Below, one piece after another: positions 57,250 through 64,000 of a DNA stretch of 64,000 nt. The position numbers and the translations under genes were made by a program. The stretch comes from Mycolicibacter terrae (GTDB taxonomy: Bacteria; Actinomycetota; Actinomycetes; Mycobacteriales; Mycobacteriaceae): positions 3,224,001-3,288,000 of the forward strand of contig NZ_AP022564.1 of the NCBI RefSeq assembly GCF_010727125.1, given 5' to 3'. Within the stretch, counting starts at the first letter, position 1; each line of letters opens with the position of its first letter. The notes beneath the pieces were generated by a model. It did not search any database. It had not been told where the DNA came from and saw only the letters and a list, made by a program, of their open reading frames with translations.

Positions 57250-58503
57250 GTGCGAATCGAACGGCTCGGCGGCCTGGGTGCGGCACCGGACGTGCTGCGC
57301 GCGGTCGGCGACGCCGCCGGCAGGTGCGGGCTGCCGCCGCCGGCCGCACTGACCGGCGAATGGTTCGACGCCCGGGCGGTGATCGCGCCCAGCGTGGCCG
57401 TCGAGTCGGTCCGTCCCGGCGAGGTGTTCGACTGCGGGCTTGTGCCGGCTCCGGGTGCCCGGGCCGGCGCGGTGGGCGGCGGCTGGATCGGCTATCTGTC
57501 CTACCCCGATCCCGGCGCCGACGGCCGGGCTTCCCGGATTCCCCAGGCGGCCGGGGGCTGGACCGACTGCGTGCTGCGTCAGGACGACGACGGGCAGTGG
57601 TGGTTCGAGAGCCTGTCCGGCGCGCCGATGCCGAGCTGGCTGGCCGAGGCACTGACGACTCCGGCCCCGGCCCGCGGGTGCCGCATCTACTGGAAGACCC
57701 CGGACCGGCGGGCGCACCGGGCCGGGGTGCTGGCCTGCCTGGAGGCCATCCGGTCCGGTGAGGTGTATCAGGCCTGCGTGTGCACCCGCTTCACCGGAAC
57801 CGTCACCGGCGCCCCCCTGGACTTCTTCGCCGACGCGGTGGCGCGCACCGGGCCGGCGCGTGCGGCCTACCTCGCCGGGGACTGGGGTGCGGTGGCCTCG
57901 TTGTCCCCGGAACTGTTCCTGCGCCGCCGCGGCGAGGTCGTGACGTCGAGCCCGATCAAGGGCACCCTGCCGTCCGACGCCCGCCCGTCGGCGTTGCGCG
58001 CGTCGGCCAAGGACGTCGCGGAGAACATCATGATCGTGGACCTGGTGCGCAACGACCTGGGCCGGGTGGCGATCACCGGTACCGTCGGCGTTCCCGAGTT
58101 GCTGGCGGTGCGGCCCGCGCCGGGAGTGTGGCATCTGGTGTCGACGGTGTCGGCCCGGGTGCCGCCGCGGCTGGGCATGGCGGCCCTGCTGGATGCGGCG
58201 TTCCCACCCGCGTCGGTCACGGGCACACCCAAACTCCGGGCCCGGCAGCTGCTCACCCAATGGGAACCGCACCGGCGCGGAATCTACTGCGGCACCGTGG
58301 GTTTGGCATCACCGGTGGCCGGATGCGAACTCAATGTGGCGATCCGCACCGTGGAGTTCGACGCCGCCGGAGGTGCAGTGCTCGGAGTCGGCGGCGGGAT
58401 CACCGCGGACTCCGACGTCGACGCCGAATGGCAGGAATGCCTACACAAGGCCGCGTCGATCGTGGCCGCCGACCGGTCCGGGCAACGCAGCACGGCGTCA
58501 TAG
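57250..58503 (+). CDS. pabB: Aminodeoxychorismate synthase component I / anthranilate synthase family
   Basis: 417 residues from GTG 57250. Chorismate-binding enzyme for p-aminobenzoate and folate (Rv1005c counterpart). The C-terminal catalytic block contains RSGEVYQACVCTRFTG, LSPELFLRRRGEVVTSSPIKG, ENIMIVDLVRNDLGRV, LVSTVSARV, FPPASVTGTPKLRARQL and GGGITADSDVDAEWQEC. A Ser or Lys at the usual PabB/TrpE-discriminating positions was not analysed. No glutamine amidotransferase gene is next to it. Confidence 0.92.
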   Translation: MRIERLGGLGAAPDVLRAVGDAAGRCGLPPPAALTGEWFDARAVIAPSVAVESVRPGEVFDCGLVPAPGARAGAVGGGWIGYLSYPDPGADGRASRIPQAAGGWTDCVLRQDDDGQWWFESLSGAPMPSWLAEALTTPAPARGCRIYWKTPDRRAHRAGVLACLEAIRSGEVYQACVCTRFTGTVTGAPLDFFADAVARTGPARAAYLAGDWGAVASLSPELFLRRRGEVVTSSPIKGTLPSDARPSALRASAKDVAENIMIVDLVRNDLGRVAITGTVGVPELLAVRPAPGVWHLVSTVSARVPPRLGMAALLDAAFPPASVTGTPKLRARQLLTQWEPHRRGIYCGTVGLASPVAGCELNVAIRTVEFDAAGGAVLGVGGGITADSDVDAEWQECLHKAASIVAADRSGQRSTAS

Positions 58504-58529
58504 CGTCGTAGAACTCGCAGCGATCGGCG

Positions 58530-59135
58530 TCACCTGGTGTCGGTGCCGGCCGGGCGGACCGCCGCCAGGGCCAGCGGCAAAAGATGTTGGCGCGCATAAC
58601 GTTCGGTGTCGGCACGACTCTTGAGCGGTGCGCCGACCCGCTGGGTGAGCACCAACGAGTGGGTCAGGCGCACGAAGATCTCCGCGAGCCCCTGCGGGTC
58701 TTCGACGGTGACGCCGTTACGCCGGGCGGTTTCGGCGATGTGCCCGGCGAGATAGCCGGTGGCAAGTTCCAATGCCGGTCCGGCGCCGGTGGTCAGTGCG
58801 GGCAGCACGGCTTCGGGATCGGTTTCCAGGGTGCGGCTCAGCATCGGATGGGTGCAGACCCGCCAGTAGATTCCGGTGAAGCCGGCCACGAACCGGTCTT
58901 CGTAGCCCTCGAGCGCCGCCACCTCCGCATCGACGGCAGCGAAGATCGAGTCGGCCACCCGGCTGAGCACGGCGGCCAGCAGCTCCTTCTTGGTCGGCCA
59001 GCGCCGGTACACGGTCATGTGTGACACGCCCGCTCGGCGGGCGATCTCCTCGACGGAGGCCCGGCGTACACCGAAATCGAGGATCGCCTGCAGGGCGGCG
59101 TCCAAGATGCGCTCGCCGGTCTGATCGACAGGCAT
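58530..59135 (-). CDS. TetR family transcriptional regulator
   Basis: 201 residues. The helix-turn-helix is FGVRRASVEEIARRAGVSHM followed by TVYRRWPTKKELL. The ligand domain is helical. It is divergent from the MpaB-type oxygenase gene; a clear inverted repeat lies in the 84-base gap, so it probably represses that gene and itself. The inducer is unknown. Confidence 0.92.
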   Translation of the reverse strand: MPVDQTGERILDAALQAILDFGVRRASVEEIARRAGVSHMTVYRRWPTKKELLAAVLSRVADSIFAAVDAEVAALEGYEDRFVAGFTGIYWRVCTHPMLSRTLETDPEAVLPALTTGAGPALELATGYLAGHIAETARRNGVTVEDPQGLAEIFVRLTHSLVLTQRVGAPLKSRADTERYARQHLLPLALAAVRPAGTDTR

Positions 59136-59177
59136 GAGCCGATCTTTCCACAGCGAAGCTTTCCCTCCGGGCGTGAT

Positions 59178-59208
59178 GATGTTAGCGTTTCAATAACTTA
59201 CTAACATC
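59178..59208. promoter_or_regulatory. Candidate TetR operator
   Basis: GATGTTAG (59178-59185) and its exact complement CTAACATC (59201-59208), separated by 15 bases, in the AT-rich gap between the divergent TetR and oxygenase genes. The right arm ends directly at the AGGAGG ribosome site of the oxygenase gene. Confidence 0.65.
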
Positions 59209-59219
59209 AGGAGGTTGTC

Positions 59220-60323
59220 GTGCCGGAACTGTTGTCCCCCGTGGATCGCCGGCTGCCCGCGGCCCAAACAACCGGCCCGACAGACGATGACGGCCTGTCC
59301 CTGCTGCGCGGTGAGGGGTTGCGCCCCCGGGTCATGGCGGATTTCCGCAAACATCTGGGCAGCGTGCTGAACGGGGTGTTCGGTGGGGTCCTCTTCGACG
59401 AGGTGGCGATGCTGCCGATCGCGGCCTCGGTGGATCGCACCGGCCGATTCCGCGACAACTTCACCGACCGCGCGCTGCGCAGCGCCTTCAGCGGACAGGC
59501 GATACTCGCCGGCGCCGAGCAGCGCAAGAAGCACGCCCAATGGCTGATCGACCAGCACCGCAGCGTGCGCGGCGCCGGAGTCGGCGAATACGACGGGATC
59601 CGCTACAGCGCACTGGACCCCGACCTGTGGCTGTGGATCATCGCCAGTGCGGTGCACGCGATCATCGTGTCGTACCCGGTGTGCAGCGGAACCACGTTGC
59701 GGCCCGCCGAAAGCGAGGCGGGTTATCAATACCTGCGCCACCTGTTCGCCGACCTGGAACTGCCCAGCAAGCGCGGCCGGCTGCCGGAGACCTTCGAGGC
59801 GTTCAACACCTACTACGAGGACACCGTGGCAACCGCGTTGGCCGGCAACGGGTTTCTCCGCGACCAGTTCAGCACGCTGACCCGGCTGCCGCTGCCCGCC
59901 CTGCTGCTGCCCCGGTGGCTTCGCCCGGCACTCACCCCACCGTGGCTGGTGGTGCGGCCACTGCTGGGGCACGTTGTCCAGGTCTGCTCCGCCAAGACCA
60001 TGCACCCGGATGTGCTGGCGCTGATCGGGTTCGAACTCAAACGTCGCCACCACTGGGAATTCGCCGTCTACTCGCGGCTGCTCCAGTTGGCCTGGCACCT
60101 GCTTCCCGACCGGCTGCTGCTCGAACCCATCCACTACAACCGGCTACGTCTTGACGCACTGCGCGAACGCCTCGACGGCACCGCTCGCGCCCGGGCCCGC
60201 CTCGACCGGGCGGCCCAACGCCTGCAGCGGCAGAACTCCTGGCTCGCCGACTTCTACGACCGCTACGGCCTGGAGACGTTCGCGGTCCCCGAGCAGCGGG
60301 CGGGTTCCTGCCCGTTCGGCTGA
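59220..60323 (+). CDS. MpaB/rubber-oxygenase-like (DUF2236) oxygenase family protein
   Basis: 367 residues from GTG 59220 with AGGAGG upstream (six bases). The segments LRPRVMADFRKHLGSVLNG and DEVAMLPIAASVDRTGRF, the Trp-rich PDLWLWIIASAVHAII, and LIGFELKRRHHWEF with paired His suit the latex-clearing/MpaB oxygenase family, where conserved His bind haem. No signal peptide or clear membrane helix. Its substrate in mycobacteria is unknown. Probably under TetR control. Confidence 0.72.
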   Translation: MPELLSPVDRRLPAAQTTGPTDDDGLSLLRGEGLRPRVMADFRKHLGSVLNGVFGGVLFDEVAMLPIAASVDRTGRFRDNFTDRALRSAFSGQAILAGAEQRKKHAQWLIDQHRSVRGAGVGEYDGIRYSALDPDLWLWIIASAVHAIIVSYPVCSGTTLRPAESEAGYQYLRHLFADLELPSKRGRLPETFEAFNTYYEDTVATALAGNGFLRDQFSTLTRLPLPALLLPRWLRPALTPPWLVVRPLLGHVVQVCSAKTMHPDVLALIGFELKRRHHWEFAVYSRLLQLAWHLLPDRLLLEPIHYNRLRLDALRERLDGTARARARLDRAAQRLQRQNSWLADFYDRYGLETFAVPEQRAGSCPFG

Positions 60324-60326
60324 CCC

Positions 60327-61163
60327 TCACTCCCGCGAACGCAGCACGGCGTCATAGAGCTCGCGCCGCGACACCGCACCGGGCAGGTTCGCGATCACCT
60401 GTGCGCAAGCGTCTTTGACCCGCATGCCCTCGGCGGTCAGCCGGTCGACCTCGGCCACCAACGCCGGCAGGTCGACGCGCGGGGTCGCCCCGGCCAGCAC
60501 CACGGTGATCTCCCCCAGCACGCCCTCGGCGGCCCAGTCGGCCAGCTCGGCCAGCGTGCCGCGCCGCACCTCCTCGTGGGTCTTGGTCAGCTCCCGGCAC
60601 ACCACGGCCCGCCGGTCGGCACCGAGCTCGTCGACCGCGTCACGTAGGCAGTCGGCCAGCCGGCGCGGCGATTCGAAGAACACACACGTGCGCCGTTCGC
60701 CGGCCAGCGTCGCCAGCCAGGCCCGGCGGGCCGCGGCCTTCCGCGGCACGAAGCCCTCGAAGCAGAATTTGTCCGAGGCCAGCCCCGAGACGGCCAGCGC
60801 GGTGGTCACCGCGGAGGGGCCGGGCAGGCAGCTCACCGGCAGGCCGGCCTCCGCGCAGGCGACCACCAGGCGGTAACCCGGGTCGCTGATCAGCGGCATC
60901 CCGGCGTCGCTGACGACCAGCACGGTGGCGCCGGACTCGATCTCGGCCAGCAGCGCGGGCACCCGGGCCGCCTCGTTGGCGTCGAACAGGCTGACCACCT
61001 TGCCGGTGATCTGCACCTCGAGCGCCTTGGCCAGCAGCCGCACCCGCCGGGTGTCCTCGGCGGCCACCACGTCGGCGGTGGCCAGTGCCGCGACCAGCCG
61101 GGGCGACGCGTCGGCGGGCTGACCCAGCGGGGTGGCGCCCAGCAGCAATCGACCATCGGCCAT
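60327..61163 (-). CDS. rsmI: 16S rRNA (cytidine1402-2'-O)-methyltransferase RsmI
   Basis: 278 residues from ATG 61163. Tetrapyrrole-methylase fold: LLLGATPLGQPADASPRLVA, VVAAEDTRRVRLLAKAL, VSDAGMPLISDPGYRLV, CLPGPSAVTTALAVSGL, FEGFVPRK and VFFESPRRLADCL are the family motifs. The counterpart of Rv1003. It is divergent from the pmt gene with 24 bases between starts. Confidence 0.95.
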   Translation of the reverse strand: MADGRLLLGATPLGQPADASPRLVAALATADVVAAEDTRRVRLLAKALEVQITGKVVSLFDANEAARVPALLAEIESGATVLVVSDAGMPLISDPGYRLVVACAEAGLPVSCLPGPSAVTTALAVSGLASDKFCFEGFVPRKAAARRAWLATLAGERRTCVFFESPRRLADCLRDAVDELGADRRAVVCRELTKTHEEVRRGTLAELADWAAEGVLGEITVVLAGATPRVDLPALVAEVDRLTAEGMRVKDACAQVIANLPGAVSRRELYDAVLRSRE

Positions 61164-61187
61164 GGCGCACAGCCTACGATCGTGCAG

Positions 61188-62747
61188 ATGAGCGCCCCGA
61201 CCGCCACCGTGCCCGCGGCCGCGGCCGAGCGCACCGCTCCGGTGATCAGCCCGGGACTGCTGGTGCCGGTGGCCGATTTCGGGCCGACCGACCGCGCCCG
61301 TGGCTGGGCGGTGACCGCGGCCGTCACCATGCTGGCGGCGGTGACCCGGTTCTCGAACCTGTACACACCGACCGACGCGGGCACCCCGATCTTCGACGAG
61401 AAGCACTACGCGCCGCAGGCCTGGCAGATGCTGCACAACCACGGGGTGGAGGACAACCCCGGCTACGGCCTGGTGGTCCACCCGCCGGTCGGCAAGCAGC
61501 TGATCGCGATCGGCGAAGCACTGTTCGGCTACAACGGGCTGGGCTGGCGCGTCACCAGTGCGCTGCTCGGCGTGCTGGCGATCGCGCTGCTGGTGCGGAT
61601 CGTGCGCCGGATGACCCGCTCGACCCTGGCCGGCGGGATCGCCGGGCTGTTGCTGGTCGGCGACGGGGTCAGCTTCGTCGCGGCACGCACCGCGCTGCTG
61701 GACGGCTTCCTGACCTTCTTCGTGGTGGCGGCGTTCGGCGCGCTGATCGTCGACCGCGACCAGGTGCGGATGCGGATGCACACCGTGCTGACCGACGGCC
61801 GTTGCGGCGCAACGCCGTGGGGACCCCGGCTCGGGGTGCGCTGGTGGCGCTTCGGCGCCGGGGTACTTCTCGGACTGGCCTGCGCCACCAAATGGTCCGG
61901 GCTGTATTTCGTGGTGTTCTTCGCGGCGATGTCCCTGGCGTTCGACATCGCCGCTCGCCGGCAGTACCGGGTGCGCCGGCCCTGGCTGGGAACGCTGCGC
62001 CGCGACCTCTTCCCCACCGGGTACGCCATGGCAGTCATCCCGTTCGGGGTGTATCTGGCGTCGTACGGGGCGTGGTTCGCCTCCGAGACCGGTGTGGACC
62101 GCCACGAGGAGGGCCAGTCGATCGGGCTGGAGAGCCGGTTCCCGGTGCCCGACGCGCTGCGCTCGCTGTGGCACTACACCTATCAGGCGTATCACTTCCA
62201 CGCCGGCCTGACGAACGCCGCCGGCAACCATCACCCGTGGGAGTCCAAGCCGTGGGCCTGGCCGATGTCGCTGCGCCCGGTGCTCTATGCGATCGACCAG
62301 CACGACGTTCCCGGCTGCGGCGCCCAGTCCTGCGTCAAGGCGGTGATGATGGTGGGCACACCGGCGATGTGGTGGCTCGCTGTGCCGGTGCTGGCCTATG
62401 CGATCTGGCGAACACTGGTGCGCCATGACTGGCGCTACGCCGCTGCGCTGGTCGGCTACTGCGCCGGCTGGCTGCCGTGGTTCGCCGACATCGACCGGCA
62501 GATGTACTTCTTCTACGCCGTGCCGATGGCGCCGTTTCTGGCGGTGCTGCTCGCGTTGATCTGCCTCGACATCGTCGATGAGGGTCGCCACCGCAGCGAA
62601 GAGCGCCAGACCCTCGGGCTGCTCGCGGTCTGTTGTTACGTCGCGCTGGTGCTGACGAACTTCGCCTGGCTCTACCCGATATTGACCGGCGTGCCGATCT
62701 CGCCGGCCACCTGGAACATGGAGATCTGGCTGCCCAGCTGGTCGTAG
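61188..62747 (+). CDS. pmt: Polyprenyl-phosphomannose:protein O-mannosyltransferase
   Basis: 519 residues from ATG 61188 (GTG 61182 is an alternative). GT39-family membrane enzyme that mannosylates exported proteins (Rv1002c counterpart). The first extracytoplasmic loop has the catalytic pair in FDEKHYAPQAW, then HPPVGKQLIAIGE and TRSTLAGGIAGLLLVGDG. Multiple hydrophobic helices (about ten) and the HYTYQAYHFHAGLTN motif in the large loop are visible. Complete. Confidence 0.95.
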   Translation: MSAPTATVPAAAAERTAPVISPGLLVPVADFGPTDRARGWAVTAAVTMLAAVTRFSNLYTPTDAGTPIFDEKHYAPQAWQMLHNHGVEDNPGYGLVVHPPVGKQLIAIGEALFGYNGLGWRVTSALLGVLAIALLVRIVRRMTRSTLAGGIAGLLLVGDGVSFVAARTALLDGFLTFFVVAAFGALIVDRDQVRMRMHTVLTDGRCGATPWGPRLGVRWWRFGAGVLLGLACATKWSGLYFVVFFAAMSLAFDIAARRQYRVRRPWLGTLRRDLFPTGYAMAVIPFGVYLASYGAWFASETGVDRHEEGQSIGLESRFPVPDALRSLWHYTYQAYHFHAGLTNAAGNHHPWESKPWAWPMSLRPVLYAIDQHDVPGCGAQSCVKAVMMVGTPAMWWLAVPVLAYAIWRTLVRHDWRYAAALVGYCAGWLPWFADIDRQMYFFYAVPMAPFLAVLLALICLDIVDEGRHRSEERQTLGLLAVCCYVALVLTNFAWLYPILTGVPISPATWNMEIWLPSWS

Positions 62748-62787
62748 TGGTTCGCGCCCGCCGGCGCGGTCTCGACGAATCGAACTG

Positions 62788-63405
62788 GTGTGCGATAAAC
62801 TGGGTGTCGTGGCGGTACCGGTACAGGAGTCGCTGTTCGAGCTGAGCGAACGCCGGCAGCTGGGCGACGGCGCCTGGCTCGATGTTCGTTCCAACTGGCT
62901 GTCCGACGGCGCCGAGCTGATCGGCGAGCTGCGCTCCGTCATCCCCTGGCGGGCCGAGCGCCGCCGGATGTATGACCGGGTGCTCGACGTCCCCAGGCTG
63001 GTCAGCTTCCACGACCTGGCCGTCGAGGAGGCGCCGCACCCCGTGATCGCCCGGCTGCGCCGGCGGCTCAACGACATCTACGCCGGAGAACTCGGCGAGC
63101 CGTTCACCATGGTGGGGCTGTGCCTGTACCGCGACGGCGGCGACAGCGTGGCCTGGCACGGCGACACCCTCGGCCGCGGCGCCAACCAGGACACCATGGT
63201 CGCGATCGTCAGTGTCGGCGCCACCCGGACGTTTGCGCTGCGCCCCCGCGGAGGCGGTGTCGCGCTGCGGTTGTCGCAGCGCCACGGTGACCTGCTGGTG
63301 ATGGGCGGCTCATGCCAGCGGACCTGGGAGCATTCGATCCCCAAGACGGCCACACCGACCGGCCCGCGGATCAGCATCCAGTTCCGCCCGCGCGGCGTGC
63401 GCTAA
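62788..63405 (+). CDS. alkB: AlkB-type 2-oxoglutarate/Fe(II)-dependent dioxygenase
   Basis: 205 residues. The iron triad is His124-x-Asp126 (WHGDTLG) and His182 (WEHSIPK); Arg194 and Arg200 (RISIQFR) bind 2-oxoglutarate. Such enzymes repair alkylated DNA or RNA bases. The position equals Rv1000c; the arginine deiminase gene arcA that lies between pmt and this gene in M. tuberculosis is absent, only 40 bases remain. The start could also be GTG 62809. Confidence 0.9.
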   Translation: MCDKLGVVAVPVQESLFELSERRQLGDGAWLDVRSNWLSDGAELIGELRSVIPWRAERRRMYDRVLDVPRLVSFHDLAVEEAPHPVIARLRRRLNDIYAGELGEPFTMVGLCLYRDGGDSVAWHGDTLGRGANQDTMVAIVSVGATRTFALRPRGGGVALRLSQRHGDLLVMGGSCQRTWEHSIPKTATPTGPRISIQFRPRGVR

Positions 63406-63424
63406 TTCGCGCCGGGTCAGGACG

Positions 63425-64000
63425 CTAGCCGCGCACCGCGGCTACCGCGGCCACCAGCAGATCGCGGGCGCGTTCGGTGTCGACGGGCACGACGGGCGTG
63501 TCGGGTGCCACCAGCGGGTTGGCGGTCACGAGCACCTGGTACGGACCGAAATAGGCCGAGTAGTTGTAGAGCTCCCCGACGCGGGCCTTGCCGCCGGCGA
63601 GCGCCTCGACCACCCGGTGCACTCCCAGGGTCTGCACCCCGTCGATGCGCGGCGCCTCAACCGTTTCGACCAGGCCGCGCATCCGGTCCCCGGCGAATCC
63701 GATCCGGCGGCAGGATCGTCCCGGCTCGCTGAACGCGACCGGCTCGGAGGTCTCCAGGGCGATGGTGATGAAGCGGTTGCCGTTGCCTTCAGCGGCCACC
63801 GCGGCCATGTTGCCCTGCACGCCCTGCGGCAGCTGCTGGCCGACCGCGAACCTCGAACAGTCGGCGGGTTCGAACTTCAGGCCCGGGGGCAAGGTGTTGG
63901 CCGCCAGCAACTTTGGGTCAAGCCCGGTGCGCGCGATGTTCTTGACCTTGAACTCCGGACCGAAGGAGGACTTGACGTCGGCCACCTTGTCGATGTCGGC
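63425..64000 (-). CDS. DUF5642-type envelope protein, Rv0999-like (5' end outside window)
   Basis: The frame is open to the last base of the window; 191 residues are seen and the N-terminus, probably with a signal or lipoprotein sequence, is missing. DVKSSFGPEFKVKNI, CSRFAVGQQLPQG and FITIALETSEPVAF fit the DUF5642/sensor-like envelope family as I recall it; the function is unknown. The assignment also rests on position next to alkB, matching Rv0999. Confidence 0.65.
   Translation of the reverse strand, partial: ADIDKVADVKSSFGPEFKVKNIARTGLDPKLLAANTLPPGLKFEPADCSRFAVGQQLPQGVQGNMAAVAAEGNGNRFITIALETSEPVAFSEPGRSCRRIGFAGDRMRGLVETVEAPRIDGVQTLGVHRVVEALAGGKARVGELYNYSAYFGPYQVLVTANPLVAPDTPVVPVDTERARDLLVAAVAAVRG

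Noticed and set aside
61164..63077. Extension of rsmI to 916 residues
   Set aside because: It runs antisense through pmt and alkB; the RsmI domain begins at ATG 61163.

Overview
The window is high-GC actinobacterial DNA and almost certainly a non-tuberculosis mycobacterium. The evidence is two PPE proteins, SigC, RpfB, a PE-PPE hydrolase, a mycobacterial haem-binding protein, and a gene order that mirrors the M. tuberculosis Rv1028c to Rv0999 stretch in inverted orientation (kdpD-kdpE, ppx, DUF501, ftsB, eno, lpqU ... mazG, mfd, glmU, prs, lpqT, rplY, pth, fadD/pks16, ispE, rsmA, rpfB, tatD, metG, pabB, rsmI, pmt, alkB, Rv0999-like). The order in M. tuberculosis is recalled, not searched. I see no rRNA, insertion sequence, prophage structural gene or CRISPR array.

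Layout. 1-8.7 kb: end of a PPE gene, the KdpDE two-component system without kdpFABC beside it, an MPT63-like secreted protein, and the minus-strand run lpqU-eno-ftsB-DUF501-ppx. 8.7-32.6 kb: a block of about 24 kb sitting between lpqU and mazG, which are neighbours in M. tuberculosis. Its left part holds sigC in one continuous reading frame with a zinc-finger, multi-helix membrane protein (a likely anti-sigma), a divergent PPE1-like gene and a large LuxR-type ATPase regulator. Its right part (14.5-32.6 kb) holds a dioxygenase/catalase-like haem fusion protein and a collection of hydrolases without signal peptides: S8, C1 and M4 peptidases and a caspase-like protein, an alpha/beta hydrolase, an amidase, a phospholipase D-like protein and LysM proteins. 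With them are two dedicated protease inhibitors (chagasin, emfourin), two membrane proteins and a 38-residue membrane microprotein.

The main discovery candidate is that these genes are tied together by a directional palindromic element, roughly GGGTAG-N4-CTACTCGTGC. I find it eleven times, on both strands, usually 33-101 bases before a start codon, with its CTCGTGC end pointing at the gene. This looks like one coordinated, undescribed regulon of leaderless peptidases, inhibitors and cell-wall or lipid-acting enzymes.

32.6-64 kb: mostly conserved housekeeping genes (transcription-repair coupling, tRNA-Gln, cell-wall precursors, PRPP synthesis, ribosome assembly, resuscitation factor, folate synthesis, O-mannosylation). 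They are interrupted by small accessory insertions: a haem-binding protein and SDR; a PE-PPE hydrolase and a soluble Ser/Thr kinase that split ispE from rpfB-rsmA; an ECF41-type sigma factor with its oxidoreductase and a matching promoter; and a TetR/MpaB-oxygenase pair with a clear operator. arcA (Rv1001), expected between pmt and alkB, is not present.
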